Made by a program: the position numbers and the translations under genes
In this document: in pieces, positions 10,693 through 22,009 of the stretch
Layout of the letters: each line of letters begins with the position of its first letter
Numbering within the stretch: the first letter of the stretch is position 1
The notes under the pieces: model-generated
What the model was told of the DNA's origin: nothing
Seen by the model: the letters and a program-made list of their open reading frames with translations, nothing else
Databases searched by the model: none
NCBI GenBank assembly: GCA_963556145.1
Contig: OY744469.1
Location: 3,010,767 to 3,074,766 of the forward strand
Direction of reading: 5' to 3'
Length of the DNA: 64,000 bases
Source of the DNA: Hygrocybe punicea
Taxonomy: Eukaryota > Basidiomycota > Agaricomycetes > Agaricales > Hygrophoraceae

Positions 10693-10748
10693 TACATGCA
10701 AATAGCGGAGAGGAAACGCGTTCAAAGGATCGCCAACATGCCCTAACC

Positions 10749-12935
10749 CTATTCTGGGGCAATTTTCAGCCCATGGATTCGGGCTTCCGCTGCCCTTGCA
10801 CGCCGCTCTCTTTCGACTCTTGCTCTCATTTCAGAGGTCAGTCCAAAAAGCCCTTCCCTTCCGCCTGCGGAACCACCCAACTTCCTTGGCCCCGAAAAGT
10901 CCTCATTTTCCCGTTCCTTTTTGCCACTCTCAACAACTTGCTCAAGAATCGGTGCCTTCTCCTTCTCCTTCTCTTTTGCCTCTCTTTCTTTTACTTTCTC
11001 TTTCAACGTTTTTCTACGACCCTTCTTCTTCTCTTCCTGTTCCTCCTCCAGCTTCTGACTCAAGAAACTTGGCACTCGCGCTGCCCCAAGCCAATCCCAC
11101 CAATCTGGGTGTGCAGCAGCACATCTTCTGAACACATTGCGTACACCTCGTGTCCGTGCTAGATCATATGCAGTGCGGCGCGAGCTCAGAGTCATCTGAG
11201 GCGAATCCGAAACATCTGACAGGTGACCAATGTCTTCGTCTTCATCTGTACTGCGGAACGGAACGTCGATCGTTGGATCTGCATGTGCATCCTCCAGGAG
11301 CCACCTGACGACATTCTCGTGTCCTGCTACGGTGGCAGCCTGAAGAAGGGTTGCCCTGGGTTCCCCCGTCCATTCCGGAATTGGAGTATTGATACCACCA
11401 AGATTGGATCCCTCGCGGGTCCATAAGGATATAAGAGGGTCTAGCCGCCCTTTGCTGACCATTTCCAGGAGCCGAGCCCACTTTTCTCGAACAGCCTCCT
11501 CCTCTTTCGACAACTTTGGTAACCTAGGCTTCACAATGTCGGAAGCAGGCCCGGGTACAGTGGGTTTCGGCTTCGGCTTCGGCAGAGAAGCGAGATAAGC
11601 TTCATCCTGAGCCCGAAGGGCATCTTCGGTCAGATGCGAAACCTTGACCTGGGTGAGTTCAAGCAGACAGCGAGACAGCTCGGACTGGGTCTGTCGAAGG
11701 GTTGACTACAAGGAATAACGAGAGGAAACATCGAGAGACGTACCGGACGACGAGTGGGGAATGGAAAAGACCGCAGACGGTCGTCACCTTTGTGGGCGCG
11801 TTATAATATACCAATGGGGGTGAATAAATGTTACCTTTCACAATAATCGCGCCGTCGGAATCAAAAAAGATTTTCTTATTCGAACTGCTTGCGCGGATCC
11901 AAATTCTTTCACAATCGGCAATGTCGTCTGCCCACTCCTGAAGCAGGCTATGAATATCCTGTATACCGATAAAGAATCATTACACGAAACACGAAACGAG
12001 TTCGTACATCACGCAAAGCTTGTTCCCCGTAGCGCCGAAGCTGAGCGCCAGCACTCTTTGCAGTGCCCTTCGCATTGTCGTTCATGGACTGGGAACCCCC
12101 TTGCTTCCGCCGGGCTAAAGGGGCAAATGAGCCCAGAAAACGGTTAACCCATTTGAAAGTACAGACTAGTGTAGCGGTGAAAAGTTTTGTGCATCAAAAC
12201 TTCCGTATCCGGTTTCGGTCGCTTGGGTTTCTTTTTCTCCGTGTTCCCGGATTCATCCACACTGCTGACACGAACGACTGCCCCTGCGAAATGGCCGCCC
12301 GCCGTCATGAACAACGCCCACTTGCGTTCCCCAGACTTTTGTAAAGCTTTAAGCTCCTGGAGGTGAGATGTAGCGTCGTTCTGATTTGAGAACAATGCCT
12401 TGTAAACCCCGATTTGGGTCGTTGGGGGGGAGTGAAACCAGGTAAGAGGGGTTCGTGGCATCGTGGGTGATTCAGACGTAGGGGAAGGTATCCGCAGAGG
12501 TATCTTTGCCCTGTTTACCAGGGTTACAACAGCATCTGATGTCTCTGAATCATCGTCCTCAGAAGAGGCAGAACCAGAAATCGAGTCCTCGAGTTCTATT
12601 TGTGAATTGAGCATATCGAGATGAGCCCACAATACGGCACGCCTACCATCGATTAGTTCGGCAAATGCTAGTTCTGTGACTGAGGTTCCACCGTTGAAAC
12701 GTACTTTGACATTGTACCTGTGCCAGTCAGATCGAAAATGGGCTCGTTGCTCCCCGACATCGTCAAACACCGCAGCAAGACAGATATTGCATACCCTTGT
12801 AGAACTGACAGAGGGTGCTACTGTCGGCGCCGGAGAAGGTGACCTCGAGGGTTTTGGAACTATGCGATCCCGGGGAATGAGCGCGTTGAGGAGACTTGAA
12901 GGGAGAGAAAAGACGTAGTACTGGGATGCAAACAT
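10749..12935 (-). CDS. VMS1: VMS1/ANKZF1-like peptidyl-tRNA hydrolase (complete)
   Basis: Five exons (12935-12167, 12114-12008, 11958-11835, 11787-11744, 11690-10749) give about 661 aa. Domains in order: N-terminal YYVFSLPSSLL segment; zinc finger C49/C52...H66/H72; an acidic linker; the Vms1-type release-factor-like domain with KWALFMTAGGHFAGAVVRV and HKTFHRYTTRRKQGGSQ, where Gln of GGSQ (about residue 265, exon 2) is the family's catalytic residue; GDDRLRSFPFPTRRP; ankyrin-like repeats (about 461-560); a Lys/Glu coiled coil; and the VCP-interacting motif R-x5-A-A-x2-R near the end. The family frees stalled nascent chains from tRNA in ribosome quality control and binds Cdc48. The ATG matches the usual N-terminus. 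A MITE begins only 14 bp upstream of it, so expression may be altered. Confidence 0.95.
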
Positions 12936-12949
12936 TCCGTGGCAAGATA

Positions 12950-13366
12950 CACATCAGGACTTTCAACATTTAGTCGGGATCTAAAGTTATTTTTCTAAAG
13001 TTAGCAGCAAAAATAATCTTTAGATTTTAATTTAGGCCAAGTCTAAGTATGGAATTTAAGTCATGAATAAATAAATGTCCAAATTAATTGTTTTCTCTTG
13101 CCTTTAGATCACTCCTGCAATCAAAATAATTATCAGTGCTAAACTCAAATCTAAATGATACTTTCCCTCTACAATTTAGCACTGATAATTATTTTGATTG
13201 CAGGAGTGATATAAAGGCAAGAGAAAACAATTAATTTGGACATTTATTTATTCATGACTTAAATTCCATACTTAGACTTGGCCTAAATTAAAATCTAAAG
13301 ATTATTTTTGCTGCTAACTTTAGAAATAACTTTAGATCCTGACTAAATGTTGAAAGTCCTGATGTG
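12950..13366. mobile_element. MITE with inverted repeats of about 190 bp
   Basis: The element begins CACATCAGGACTTTCAAC and ends with its exact complement. The arms pair for most of 417 bp around a short loop near 13150. The left flank ends in TA; the right flank is now the first base of a Ngaro-like element, so no duplication can be confirmed. Superfamily is uncertain (TA flank would fit Tc1/mariner). It sits between VMS1 and its original promoter. Confidence 0.85.
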
Positions 13367-13659
13367 CTGAATTTAAAGTTTACTTTATTGTAGTCTAATC
13401 ATGCCCAACATTACGGTTCAAGACTCGTATGGACTGCACTCGCCCTCTGCGATCGAGAGCCCTTGCACCTCTCCTTTCCTTGAGTTTCGCCCCTGGGGTT
13501 TCTACCCGCTTTCCCACGTCGCGGTTTCACTTCGTTTTACTTATTTACTCTGGAGGAGACTTTGCTTTTACCAACACTCTCGTCTCCTCCCAAGTATATT
13601 CTTCTTCTTTCTCTTCTTGATTCTCCTGATTCCTTGTAGACCCTAGTTTTTTGGTTTCT
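13367..13659 (+). repeat. Ngaro split direct repeat A1
   Basis: 293 bp, matching A2 at 17904-18196 with scattered substitutions. It starts CTGAATTTAAAG. Confidence 0.9.
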
Positions 13660-13690
13660 TGCAATTTAACTTCGTTACATCGTCATCTGA

Positions 13691-14896
13691 ATGCCTCAAA
13701 ATGAGAACAACAATAAGGCACAAAGTCAAACCCAGGCGACGTCCTTCGACCTGGAAACGACCTTTGAGCCAATGGTTAGGGACATGTGTGTCAAGCTCAC
13801 CGAGGATTACCGTGCAGGCAAGATCAACAAGCCCACGGCCATCCTGGAACTCACCGCCGCGATACCTTTCGGAGCCATCCACGAAGACGATACCGTTAAT
13901 CGACAGGCTTTCAGAGCCTATTGCTGGATGCTCGACAGCTATGACAACATACGAAAGGGCGGTTCCGAGCGCTCAAACACACTCAATCGACTTATTGACA
14001 TCAGTTATGCCGAGGGAGACCAGGAGGCGGAACCCAGGGACAGCCGCGGGGAAGACAGCCTTGTCCTTACTCGACCGACTAAATGTGGAGCCAGCAAGTC
14101 CCTCGACGATGCCGATGAGCAACCTAGTCCTACGAAATGGCGCGTCGATATCACTCTTTTCCCGTGGGTCATCCAAGAATCTCTCCATCCATCGCTCCTC
14201 CATCTGTCCTTACACGAAATGTGTACCCTCCTTGACAACTTCTCACGAGATATCAAACTCACCATCGCTTCCATTCTCAACTCCACTTCGTGCCCGCAGT
14301 TCCCTCAGTCTGAGTGGACCAGCCTCGTCTCCGGATGAGCCGTCAACCTTGATCACGTCCTCTCCAGACTCTTCACCACTTCCACTGGGAACTCACACAA
14401 GGAACAGGTTGGTTCCTTTGAAATCTCACTTGGGCCTTCGTCCCCTGCTAAAACCGTCACCTCCCATGGTGAATGGATCACCGCTTGGGAACCAACCATT
14501 GAGGCCACCGCCTTCATCTTCCTGCAGTGCGAATCCGAACTACAGCGTTTCGGGCGCTACGTTTCCGGGCTCTTCGCCGCCCTTCCCGCAGATCAACATC
14601 AACGTGTCATCTCCCTTGACAAAGGCATCCGCATCCGCGTCGCCCAATGCTGGGATATCCTCCTTACCGACGCACACGAATTCGCAGATTTGCAACTCCA
14701 CTGGATCCACTCTTGGGATAGACAACACGAATCTCGGCGAACGCCTGGAATCCCCGCGCAAACTCGACGACGGGACGCGTGCCGCCGCTGGAATGACAAC
14801 AAGTGCCTGAACTCCGCCAGCAAGTGCAATTACGTCCACCATTGCTCCAAGTGCCATTCTACTGCACACAGGGCACCCGACTGCCCACCTAAGTAA
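13691..14896 (+). pseudogene. Ngaro-like gag with a premature stop
   Basis: The frame opens at MPQNENNNK and reads for 215 codons, then meets TGA at 14336-14338 and continues in the same frame to TAA at 14894-14896 (about 400 codons in all). The second part ends in a Cys/His-rich nucleic-acid-binding region with a CSKCHSTAHRAPDC knuckle. The gag of the second element (51447-52694) aligns through both halves (WTSLVSG / WTVLIKG, then AVNLD in both), showing that the TGA is a point mutation. The likely role is RNA packaging. Confidence 0.8.
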
Positions 14897-16418
14897 ACCA
14901 GACCCTTGGTCCCGATGGCCCAAATACGCCTGCTACCTCGTTTGGGACGAAGACGGGCCGGAACGCCTTTCCGTCGCCCTTTCCAGTCTCCACGAATCAC
15001 CCGTGCCTGCAGTGCCCGCGAATGAGCTTCAAAACACCGCTGCCGTTTCCACGATCCAAAACAATCCCGGACTTTTCACCATCATCACTCCCATCCGTGT
15101 TGATGTCTTCGCGAGTTATCTTGCCTCGCACCCCAATCGTCCCTTTGTGGACTCCGTCTGCAATGCCTTACACACCAGCTTCTGGCCTTGGGCATGCACT
15201 TCTGCCCTTGACTACCCGATGACCTGGGACAACTCGCATCGACCAATCTTGGACCCTTCCCATCGCGTGTTCCTGTTGGAACAACATGACGCGGAGGTCG
15301 CGCTCAGGCAGCTTTCACCCTCCTTCGGCCACGACCTCCTTCCCGGGATGTACAGCATGCTGCTTGGGGTGATACTCAAGCTGCACTCTTCGAAGCTCTG
15401 CATGGTCGTCGACCAGAGCGCTGAACCCTATTCACAGAACTCCTTGATTCCCAAGGAGGACCGTTTTGTGCGGATGGACAACTTACATCAACTCGGATCC
15501 GCCTTGCATCGCATGCACACCGACCACCCCTCCCGTCGTCTTGTCATTTTCAGGTCTGATATGTCACGTGCCTACCGCCTGATGCCGATGGCGCCGCTTT
15601 GGCAAATACGCCAGGTCATGACCTTCGAGTCTGAGCGCTTCGTGAATTGTTGCAACCATTTTGGCAACGGTGCCGGCGGCCGCATTTTCGGTTCCTTCGC
15701 CTGCCTCATCACCTGGATCGCCATCTACATTCTCCTACTCCTGGACCTCTTCACTTATGTGGACAACAATTTTTCTTGGGAATTCGCCGACGAACTCGCA
15801 TGGTACGGCCCGTACAACAAATACATGCCGACCGAACAGGTCCGCTTACTTGGTCTGTGGGATGACCTCAGCATTCCGCATGAGGAAAAGAAGCAGGAAT
15901 GGGGGGAGTCGCTCATGATTATCGGCTTCCAGGTGGATCCCAATGCCCTCACAATTACTATGCCACCTGACCACCAGGTGGAGCTCCTGGCGGCACTGCG
16001 TACCTTTGCAACTCCTGGCTGGCGACTCATTAACGGTCACCAGTGTCTTTTCAACGTGCCGGATGACTGGATTTTTTATCTCGAGGCCCTCGCCATTCTC
16101 TCTGCACTTCACTACACCCTCATCAACATCCATCCCCTCCCTTCCCGCGTTGCTCTCTTTACCGACAACTCCAACACAGTCAACATCTTCAACACTCTGT
16201 GTGCCCAACCCTCCCACAACCCCATCCTAATGGCTGCCGTCGACCTCTCCATCCACTTCAATGTTCAGTTCTGCGTCTTCCACATACCTGGTACAGACAA
16301 CGTCATCGCAGATGCACTCTCACGTGGCCGCAACACCGTCGTCCACTACGTTGTGCCTATGATGTGCATTGTCTCTTTTGAACCCCCTCGTCTTCCGCTG
16401 GGGGCAGTACCGTTATGA
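14897..16418 (+). pseudogene. Ngaro-like reverse transcriptase-RNase H, defective
   Basis: The frame is open from at least 15003 to 16418. RT motifs are visible: FRSDMSRAYRLMPM around the first catalytic Asp, and FTYVDNNFSWE where the second catalytic pair should be YVDD. Asp has become Asn, predicted to abolish polymerisation. RNase H parts FYLEALAIL, FTDNSNTV and VIADALSRG are present, but about 100 residues between RLINGHQ and FYLEALAIL that exist in the sister element (20799-22009) are missing. This copy could not make active enzyme. Confidence 0.88.
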
Positions 16419-17561
16419 ACACGACAAGCCGTTCAGCCAGGCAACCCCATTGGGAACCTTGGCCGATCTCGCGGTTGCAACACGAATGGGCAATCGCGAT
16501 GGGTTGCGCTATTGAACCCAGTACGGCCGCTGCATATTCTTCTGCTCTCAAATCTTACCTTGGTTTCTGCTCCAACCACCACTTCTCCCCAGCGCCAACG
16601 GCGGACACGTTCAGTTACTACATAGTCTACATGTGTTTCCATATCAAACCCCAATCTGTCGACAACTACCTCTCCGGTATCTGCAACCAACTCGAACCGT
16701 TCTACCCAGACGTCCGCACTTTCTGTCGCCACCACCTTGTTTCCAAAACACTTGTGGGTTGCAAGGAACTCCGCTCGATGGCCGTCACCCGCAAACGCGC
16801 CCTCTCCCGGACCGAACTCTCCTCCCTCTGCACCTCTTACCTTGCCCACCCCTCTTATGATGATGCGCTCTTCGTTGCTCTGACCTCAATGGCTTTTCAT
16901 GGCCTTCTCCGCCTTGGTGAACTTGTTTGGCCGGACGCTGGAGAGGTACCGAGGTACCTCTCCGGGGGCTCACGCAGGACTCGAGGTGGAAGTCGACTGG
17001 ATAGGATAGGAATGGGTCTCTCTACTACATCAGGAAGGCTACTAACTAGGTCAACCGTGGGAACCCAGTCACGTGACTGCCAGGTCCCACTACTCCAACG
17101 CCCTTCATCTCCAAGACTACTGCAAGGTCATTATGCGCGGGTCGGTGACCCTCCATGATCAGTCCTTCGACTTCTTCCTTCCGGGCCACAAGGTGGACCG
17201 TTTCTTCGAAGGTTCCCGTGTTCTGCTCCACCATACTACAACTCCGGACAACCCCCTCCTCCTGTTCACCCGTTACCTCGAGTTGCATGACCACCTTTTC
17301 CCCTTCCATGCCGAACTTTTTCTCCGCTCAGACGGCTCTCTCCCCACCCGTTCTTGGTTCCTCCGCCGCTTGTGCTCCCATTTTCCGGACCCGTCCATCG
17401 GTGGCCACTCTCTCCGCTCCGGCGGGGCAACCGACCTTGCCTCTGCTGGCGTTCTGCCTTACCTGATCCAATGCATCAGCCGTTGGGCTTCCAACGCTTG
17501 GCAGATCTATGTCCGGAAACACCTGACTCTGCAAGCCGCCTTCTTATTTGCGCGTCGCTGA
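16415..17561 (+). pseudogene. Tyrosine recombinase of the Ngaro-like element, split by a solo LTR
   Basis: It overlaps the RT stop by four bases. The N-terminal part includes HIKPQSVDNYLSGICNQLE; the catalytic core has GLLRLGEL (first Arg), HSLRSGGAT (His-x2-Arg box) and WQIYVRKH (nucleophilic Tyr). The family inserts circular cDNA in place of an integrase. A 159-bp LTR at 16939-17097 plus its 4-bp duplication interrupts the frame just after LVWPD; the two halves are otherwise in register. All catalytic residues are kept. Confidence 0.9.
16939..17097. mobile_element. Solo LTR of the miniature LTR family (159 bp)
   Basis: Begins TGGAGAGGTACC, ends CACTACTCCA, and closely matches the 156-bp LTRs at 37181-37336 and 39167-39322. 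It is flanked by ACGC on both sides (16935-16938, 17098-17101). It lies in the recombinase gene and removing it with one ACGC restores register. Confidence 0.93.
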
Positions 17562-17783
17562 CGCTGCCGGTGCTCACCATTGCCCTTCCGGGCTCACAAT
17601 TTCATCTCCATACCTTTCCTGGACACTTTTCGCTGCCTTTTATTTCGTATCCCACAGACACATTTCTCTCACCCTTTTATTGGACCTTTTGCGTCGTTGT
17701 ATTGTACCTCGGACCATCCCTTTGCTCCATATTTTTTCTCCACCCCATTCTCTACTCTCTCCTACCAATTTCCTTAGCTTTTA

Positions 17784-17903
17784 GCACCGCACTGTTTCTT
17801 CTCGTGTATTACATACTTATCAATTCCGGGCCTTGCCGCTGTTTCAGGACAAGGCCGCATTCAGTTATCTCTTTCACCAAAAAACTGAAAGGTGCTTGAT
17901 TAG
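17784..17903 (+). repeat. Ngaro split direct repeat B1
   Basis: 120 bp, matching B2 (18235-18354). It includes a hairpin GGCCTTG...CAAGGCC and ends GCTTGATTAG. Confidence 0.88.
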
Positions 17904-18196
17904 CTGAATTTAAAGTTTACTTTATTGTAGTCTAATCATGCCCGACGTTATGGTTCAAGACTTGTACGGACTGCACTCGCCCTCTGCAATCGAGAGCCCT
18001 TGCACCTCTCCTTTCCTCGAGTTTCACCCCCGGGGTTTCTACCCGCTTTCCCACGTCGCGGTTTCACTTCGTTTTACTTATTTACTCTGGAGGAGACTTT
18101 GCTTTTACCAACGCTCTCATCTCCTCCTGAGTATGTTCTTCTTCTTTCTCTTCTTGATTCTCCTGATTCCTTGTAGACCCTAGTTTTTTGGTTTCT
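17904..18196 (+). repeat. Ngaro split direct repeat A2
   Basis: 293 bp copy of A1, directly abutting B1. Confidence 0.9.
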
Positions 18197-18234
18197 CGCA
18201 CCCACCCTTTGTACCGCTTCCCCTTCTTTACATT

Positions 18235-18354
18235 GCACCGCACCCTTTCTTCTCGTGTATTACATACTTATCAATTCCAGGCCTTGCCGCTGTTTCAGGA
18301 CAAGGCCACGTTCGGTTATCTCTTTCACCAAAAAACTGAAAGGTGCTTGATTAG
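18235..18354 (+). repeat. Ngaro split direct repeat B2 (element end)
   Basis: 120 bp copy of B1 marking the right end of the element. 38 unmatched bases separate it from A2. Confidence 0.88.
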
Positions 18355-18375
18355 ATATAATAATTACAAGAAAGT

Positions 18376-18470
18376 GGCTAATTTGTAACAAGGAAGTCTA
18401 TTTGGCGAGGGAGCTGCTTAGTCATCTAATATAGTTATAGCTAAGTGGCCTGATCAAGATAAATGAATTA
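18376..18470. repeat. Possible left inverted terminal repeat of the second tyrosine-recombinase element
   Basis: About 95 bp match, in inverted orientation, the sequence at 53068-53172 (shared phrases TCTATTTGGC, GCTTAGTCATCT, TGGCCTGAT, AAGATAAAT). The pair brackets the second element, as DIRS-type inverted terminal repeats would. Confidence 0.5.
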
Positions 18471-18843
18471 CAGTGTTCAATGGCTCCTTTGAACACTACC
18501 AGTCCTCTGAACACCCTAATATAATTGATTCTGTACTGATTTCTACTGCTAAAAAGTGTTCTAATTCCTTCAGTGCATCATCTGAACCCATCTAGATATT
18601 GCTTTTTATTCAGAACCACCAATAAAATTAGAAACTGAATATTCACAAAGCAGAGAGAAATCTAATCACTCCTTTGAACACTAATGTTTTGATCATAAAA
18701 CATTGAGATTTCTTTGAAAATTGGTATGAGAGGTCTTTAAATATATGAGCAAATTTTCATCTACTCAGATTTTGTTCAAGATAATTGGCTACCTGTGGCA
18801 TTTTAGGTTAATTTTTTGTGTTCAAAGGAGCCATTGAATACTG
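18471..18843. mobile_element. Tc1/mariner-type MITE (373 bp)
   Basis: Terminal inverted repeats CAGTGTTCAATGG...CCATTGAATACTG flanked by TA on both sides. The TA duplication and CAGT start fit the Tc1/mariner superfamily. No coding capacity. Confidence 0.85.
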
Positions 18844-19616
18844 TATTGCCCTTGAAATACCATTGGCAAAAATTGTTTTTTAAACTTGATTACATTTGGC
18901 TAATCACACAGTCGCACACTTACTGTTCCTCAACACCCAGCATGTCCTCTGTCACTGTTGTCTGTCACTGTCACCAGCTGACACACTCGCTGGAGCCATC
19001 ACCTGCTGACACCCCACTTTTTGCCCTCCCTGCTTGATGTCAAATCTTACACCGCCTTGCAGCACTTCTTTTTACCCATGAGTCATATACCTCGGAAACG
19101 CCCCAAGGGCCTCTTAAGCCCCTTGTCTCGTCTCCAAGGTATGTCCCACATTGCTTTGCCTACTTTCTTTATTTACCTAGTCTCATCTTCTAGTTACCTG
19201 CTGTGTGTATATTTCATGACCTACCTGTGCCCACCCCATCTCTTTTTCTCTTCCTTTTCTTTCCATTTCCATTCATACACAATGGTTCCTTATTGTAAAA
19301 CAAAAACCAAAAAGAATCACTATATTCTCAGACTGTGCCACTGTTTCAGGACACGGTTGTGTTTCCTATTCCCTTTCTGTACATCTCAAAGTGACCTGTG
19401 ATTAGTATAGTAAAATTAGATTGGAGTAATTTATAAGTGTATATTACTGAGAAAAAATAATTGTCATCTTTTATATAGTGGAACCTTAAGCATAGATAAG
19501 AGATTGGTTTATTTTTCACCAACTACTTGACCAAACCTCATGATTATTTATTCTGAAGGTCTAACCTAATCGACTTTGCTTAAGGAGCACGTGAATAGCC
19601 AGATATTGGAGCTTGT
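18844..19616. other. Non-coding tail of the second tyrosine-recombinase element
   Basis: No gene. Near 19330-19410 on the plus strand there is a diverged sequence like the Ngaro B repeat (GCCACTGTTTCAGGACACGG, ending GTGATTAG). On the minus strand, just below 19635, a small hairpin GGCTTCAAGCC follows the recombinase gene. Confidence 0.45.
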
Positions 19617-19819
19617 TCAGTCCGGCTTGAAGCCAGGAGAGAATAAGTCCATGTGAAACTTTTTGTGTGTACAATCGGTAAAAAGTCTATAAGGAAATGG
19701 GTTCAGTTTGAAAGGAAAGATGGGAGGACAACACAAAAAGAAAGGAAGGGAAGGGAGTAGTGTGTGGGTGGCAAGAAAAAAGCCCACTGGCAGATAAAGA
19801 AAAAAGAAACAGGAGTAGA

Positions 19820-20802
19820 TTAAGAGGAATGAGCCGGTCGACCATGTATCAAAGTGTGCAGTAAAACGGGATTTTTTCGAATGTAGATCTGGAAAGCGGA
19901 AGAAGACCATTGTCCAGCAGCCTGTATGATGTGTGGAGCAGCGCCTGCAATTGCGAGAGATGTCGTGCCGCCGGCACGCAATGACTGGCCAGCGAGGGAA
20001 GGTGGGAAGAGCGCACGCATGCGAGAGATGAACCAAGAGTGTTAAGGGACTGTACCATCAGATTTCAGCCATAGCTGAGGGTGGAAAGGAAAATGGGCAT
20101 CTCTCGAGGTGAGGTAATGATGGAAATGGAGATGAGGGTCATCGTTGCCCAGGAGCCGCTGGATGTGCAGGATGTTACCTTGAAAAAAGGCATCTGCTTT
20201 GTGTGTTGGTAGGACATAGCTGTAGCCATCATGGGTGGACGTAACCGGGAAAGTTTACGGGGATCTTGGAGGTGCTTGTGGTCAGGGTAGACAAGCTCAC
20301 CTGAACGTAAGAGCATGAAAAAACCCGTGAGTAGTTGCGCTACAAATAACTTATCATCATGTGAGGGCATCATGGGCACAGAAATGATGGCGAGTTGGAG
20401 ATGAGAGTGACATAGGGGATCTTTACGGGTGGTGGGCGACCTGAAGCGGTGCTTGCAACCAGCAAGTGTCTTCATGACGAGGCAGCTGTTACGACTTTTG
20501 CGAGCATCAGGGAAGTGATCTTCGAGTTGGTTGATGATGCCGGAGAGGTAGTTGTCTACAGAGGAAGGTTTTATATGGGTGCACATGAAGACTATGAAAA
20601 AACTGAGTGTGTCGGGTGTGGGATCGATGGGAAGGGCATGGATCTTGCAGAAGGTGAGGTAAGAGTTGAGAGTAGATGTGTAAGTGGAGCGAGTTGACTT
20701 GTCGATAGAGAGGCCAAGGGCGATGGACCGTTCATGCAACAGCTGCTCTAGGGTCCACAGCTCATGCAGGCATTGCCGGGACTTGGTAGGGGTGGTGATC
20801 AT
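19820..20802 (-). pseudogene. Tyrosine recombinase of the second element, frameshifted
   Basis: The main frame (20802-20065) gives LSIDKSTRSTYTSTLNSYL, HIKPSSVDNYLSGIINQLE and MLLRSGEL with the first catalytic Arg. It shifts frame in the core and resumes as AGQSLRAGGTTSLAIAG...FQIYIRKNP. The usual His of the H-x2-R box is Gln (QSLR), and the nucleophilic Tyr is kept. At least one frameshift makes the gene inactive. Confidence 0.83.
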
Positions 20803-22009
20803 TTCTTCACAGCCCCCAGCATGTCACGAGGGGGTTTTATGAGGGTGGGCAGCGGGCGCACACAGAGGTGGAGGTTTGGTTGGTGTTGGAGGGCGACATC
20901 TATCCAGTCATGGGAAAGAGCATCGGCCATGACATTGGAGGATCCTTCAATGAGGCACACACGCAAGTCAATTGAGTGAGCGATCATGAGATCAACGGCA
21001 AGTTTGACAATTGGGTTGTAGAGTGGTTTTGCCGCAAGGGTGTTGAACATATTGAAAGTGTTCAAACTGTCAGTGTAAACCATGAGACGACCCGAAAACA
21101 AAGAGGACGCAGCATGGTCAAGAGCCCAAAGGACAACTAAAGCTTCCAGGTAAAAAATGTTTGCAGCTGGGGCATATGCTGGCAGAGCATGTTGAAAGGC
21201 AAGGCTGGTGGCGGGGTAAACGAACCCCAGACCAGTGAGACATGCATCACCATATATAGTGGCATCAGCTTCGAGCGGGCCCCAGGCAGATGCAGTGAGG
21301 ACGTGAACACCCGGTGCTGACTCTACGTGGTGATGAAGCCATAACAAGTCATCGATGACTGCCTTGTTCAGGAAGACGAGTGCATTGGGGTTGGATTTGC
21401 TGGCCATCTTATCATAAATGTTGGAGAGGGAGGGTCATAGGAGTGGGAAGACGTTCAGGGCCCAGTTGACCCAACCAGCCATACGTTGGAATTTCTGGAG
21501 GGAGTGGCACCTGCCCCCGTGTGGGGCTGTGATGAACTCCGTGATGGCACCCAGAAGGTCCTCACAAGTGGTAGGGACCATGGTAAATGTCATGGCATTT
21601 GTGTCACATTGGAAGCCAATGATCATAAGTGTGTCACCAAATTCCTGCTTGTCTTTTTCGTGTGGGAGGCCAATATCGTCCCGGAGGAGTAAGAGTTGCG
21701 CCTGCTTATCTGGGTAGAACATGTCATATGGAGCATAGTAAGTTACATGGCCAGATACCTCAAAAGAAAATGTGTCATCAACATAAGTAAACAAGTCAGC
21801 GAGAGATTTAACATATATAGCTATCCATATCACAAGTGCCATGAAGGCTGCCCAGATGCGATACGCCCTGTGGTTCCCAAAGTTGTTGTTCCAGTCCACA
21901 AAGTGCTCATTGTTGACAGTGACAATCTGCTTCACTTGATAGAGGAAGTGTAGAGGCATGTGGCGGTAGGCTTGGGAAACATCGGACTTGAATAGTGTCA
22001 GAGGGACGT
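20799..22009 (-). pseudogene. RT-RNase H of the second element, 3' part
   Basis: It starts abruptly at the Gypsy insertion site. RT motifs FKSDVSQAYRHMP and LFTYVDDTFSFE (intact YVDD), GFQCDTNAMTFTM, then RNase H with YGDACLTGLGFVYP, FYLEALVVLWALDHA, VYTDSLNTFNMFN and VMADALSHDW. A TGA after NVFPLL (near 21434) lies where the family has Arg. The missing N-terminal part is at 50722-51330, on the far side of the Gypsy element, in the same orientation. Confidence 0.88.

Larger units (their letters stand above)
6291..11641. repeat. Right arm of the large inverted duplication
   Basis: Reverse complement of 1-5814 without the 465-bp MITE. It holds the same gene order on opposite strands. The mirror of window base 1 is near 11641, so the right-arm limit cannot be seen. 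The VMS1 gene continues outward through this point without any break. Confidence 0.95.
13367..18354 (+). mobile_element. Ngaro-like tyrosine-recombinase retrotransposon with split direct repeats
   Basis: The terminal arrangement is A1 (13367-13659, 293 bp), ORFs, B1 (17784-17903, 120 bp), A2 (17904-18196, 293 bp), B2 (18235-18354, 120 bp). A1/A2 and B1/B2 are each equal in length and highly similar. This A1-B1-A2-B2 order is the split-direct-repeat plan of Ngaro/PAT-type elements. The coding order gag, RT-RNase H, tyrosine recombinase also fits, and no integrase or protease is present. All three genes carry damage, so this copy is dead. No target duplication is expected or seen. Confidence 0.9.
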
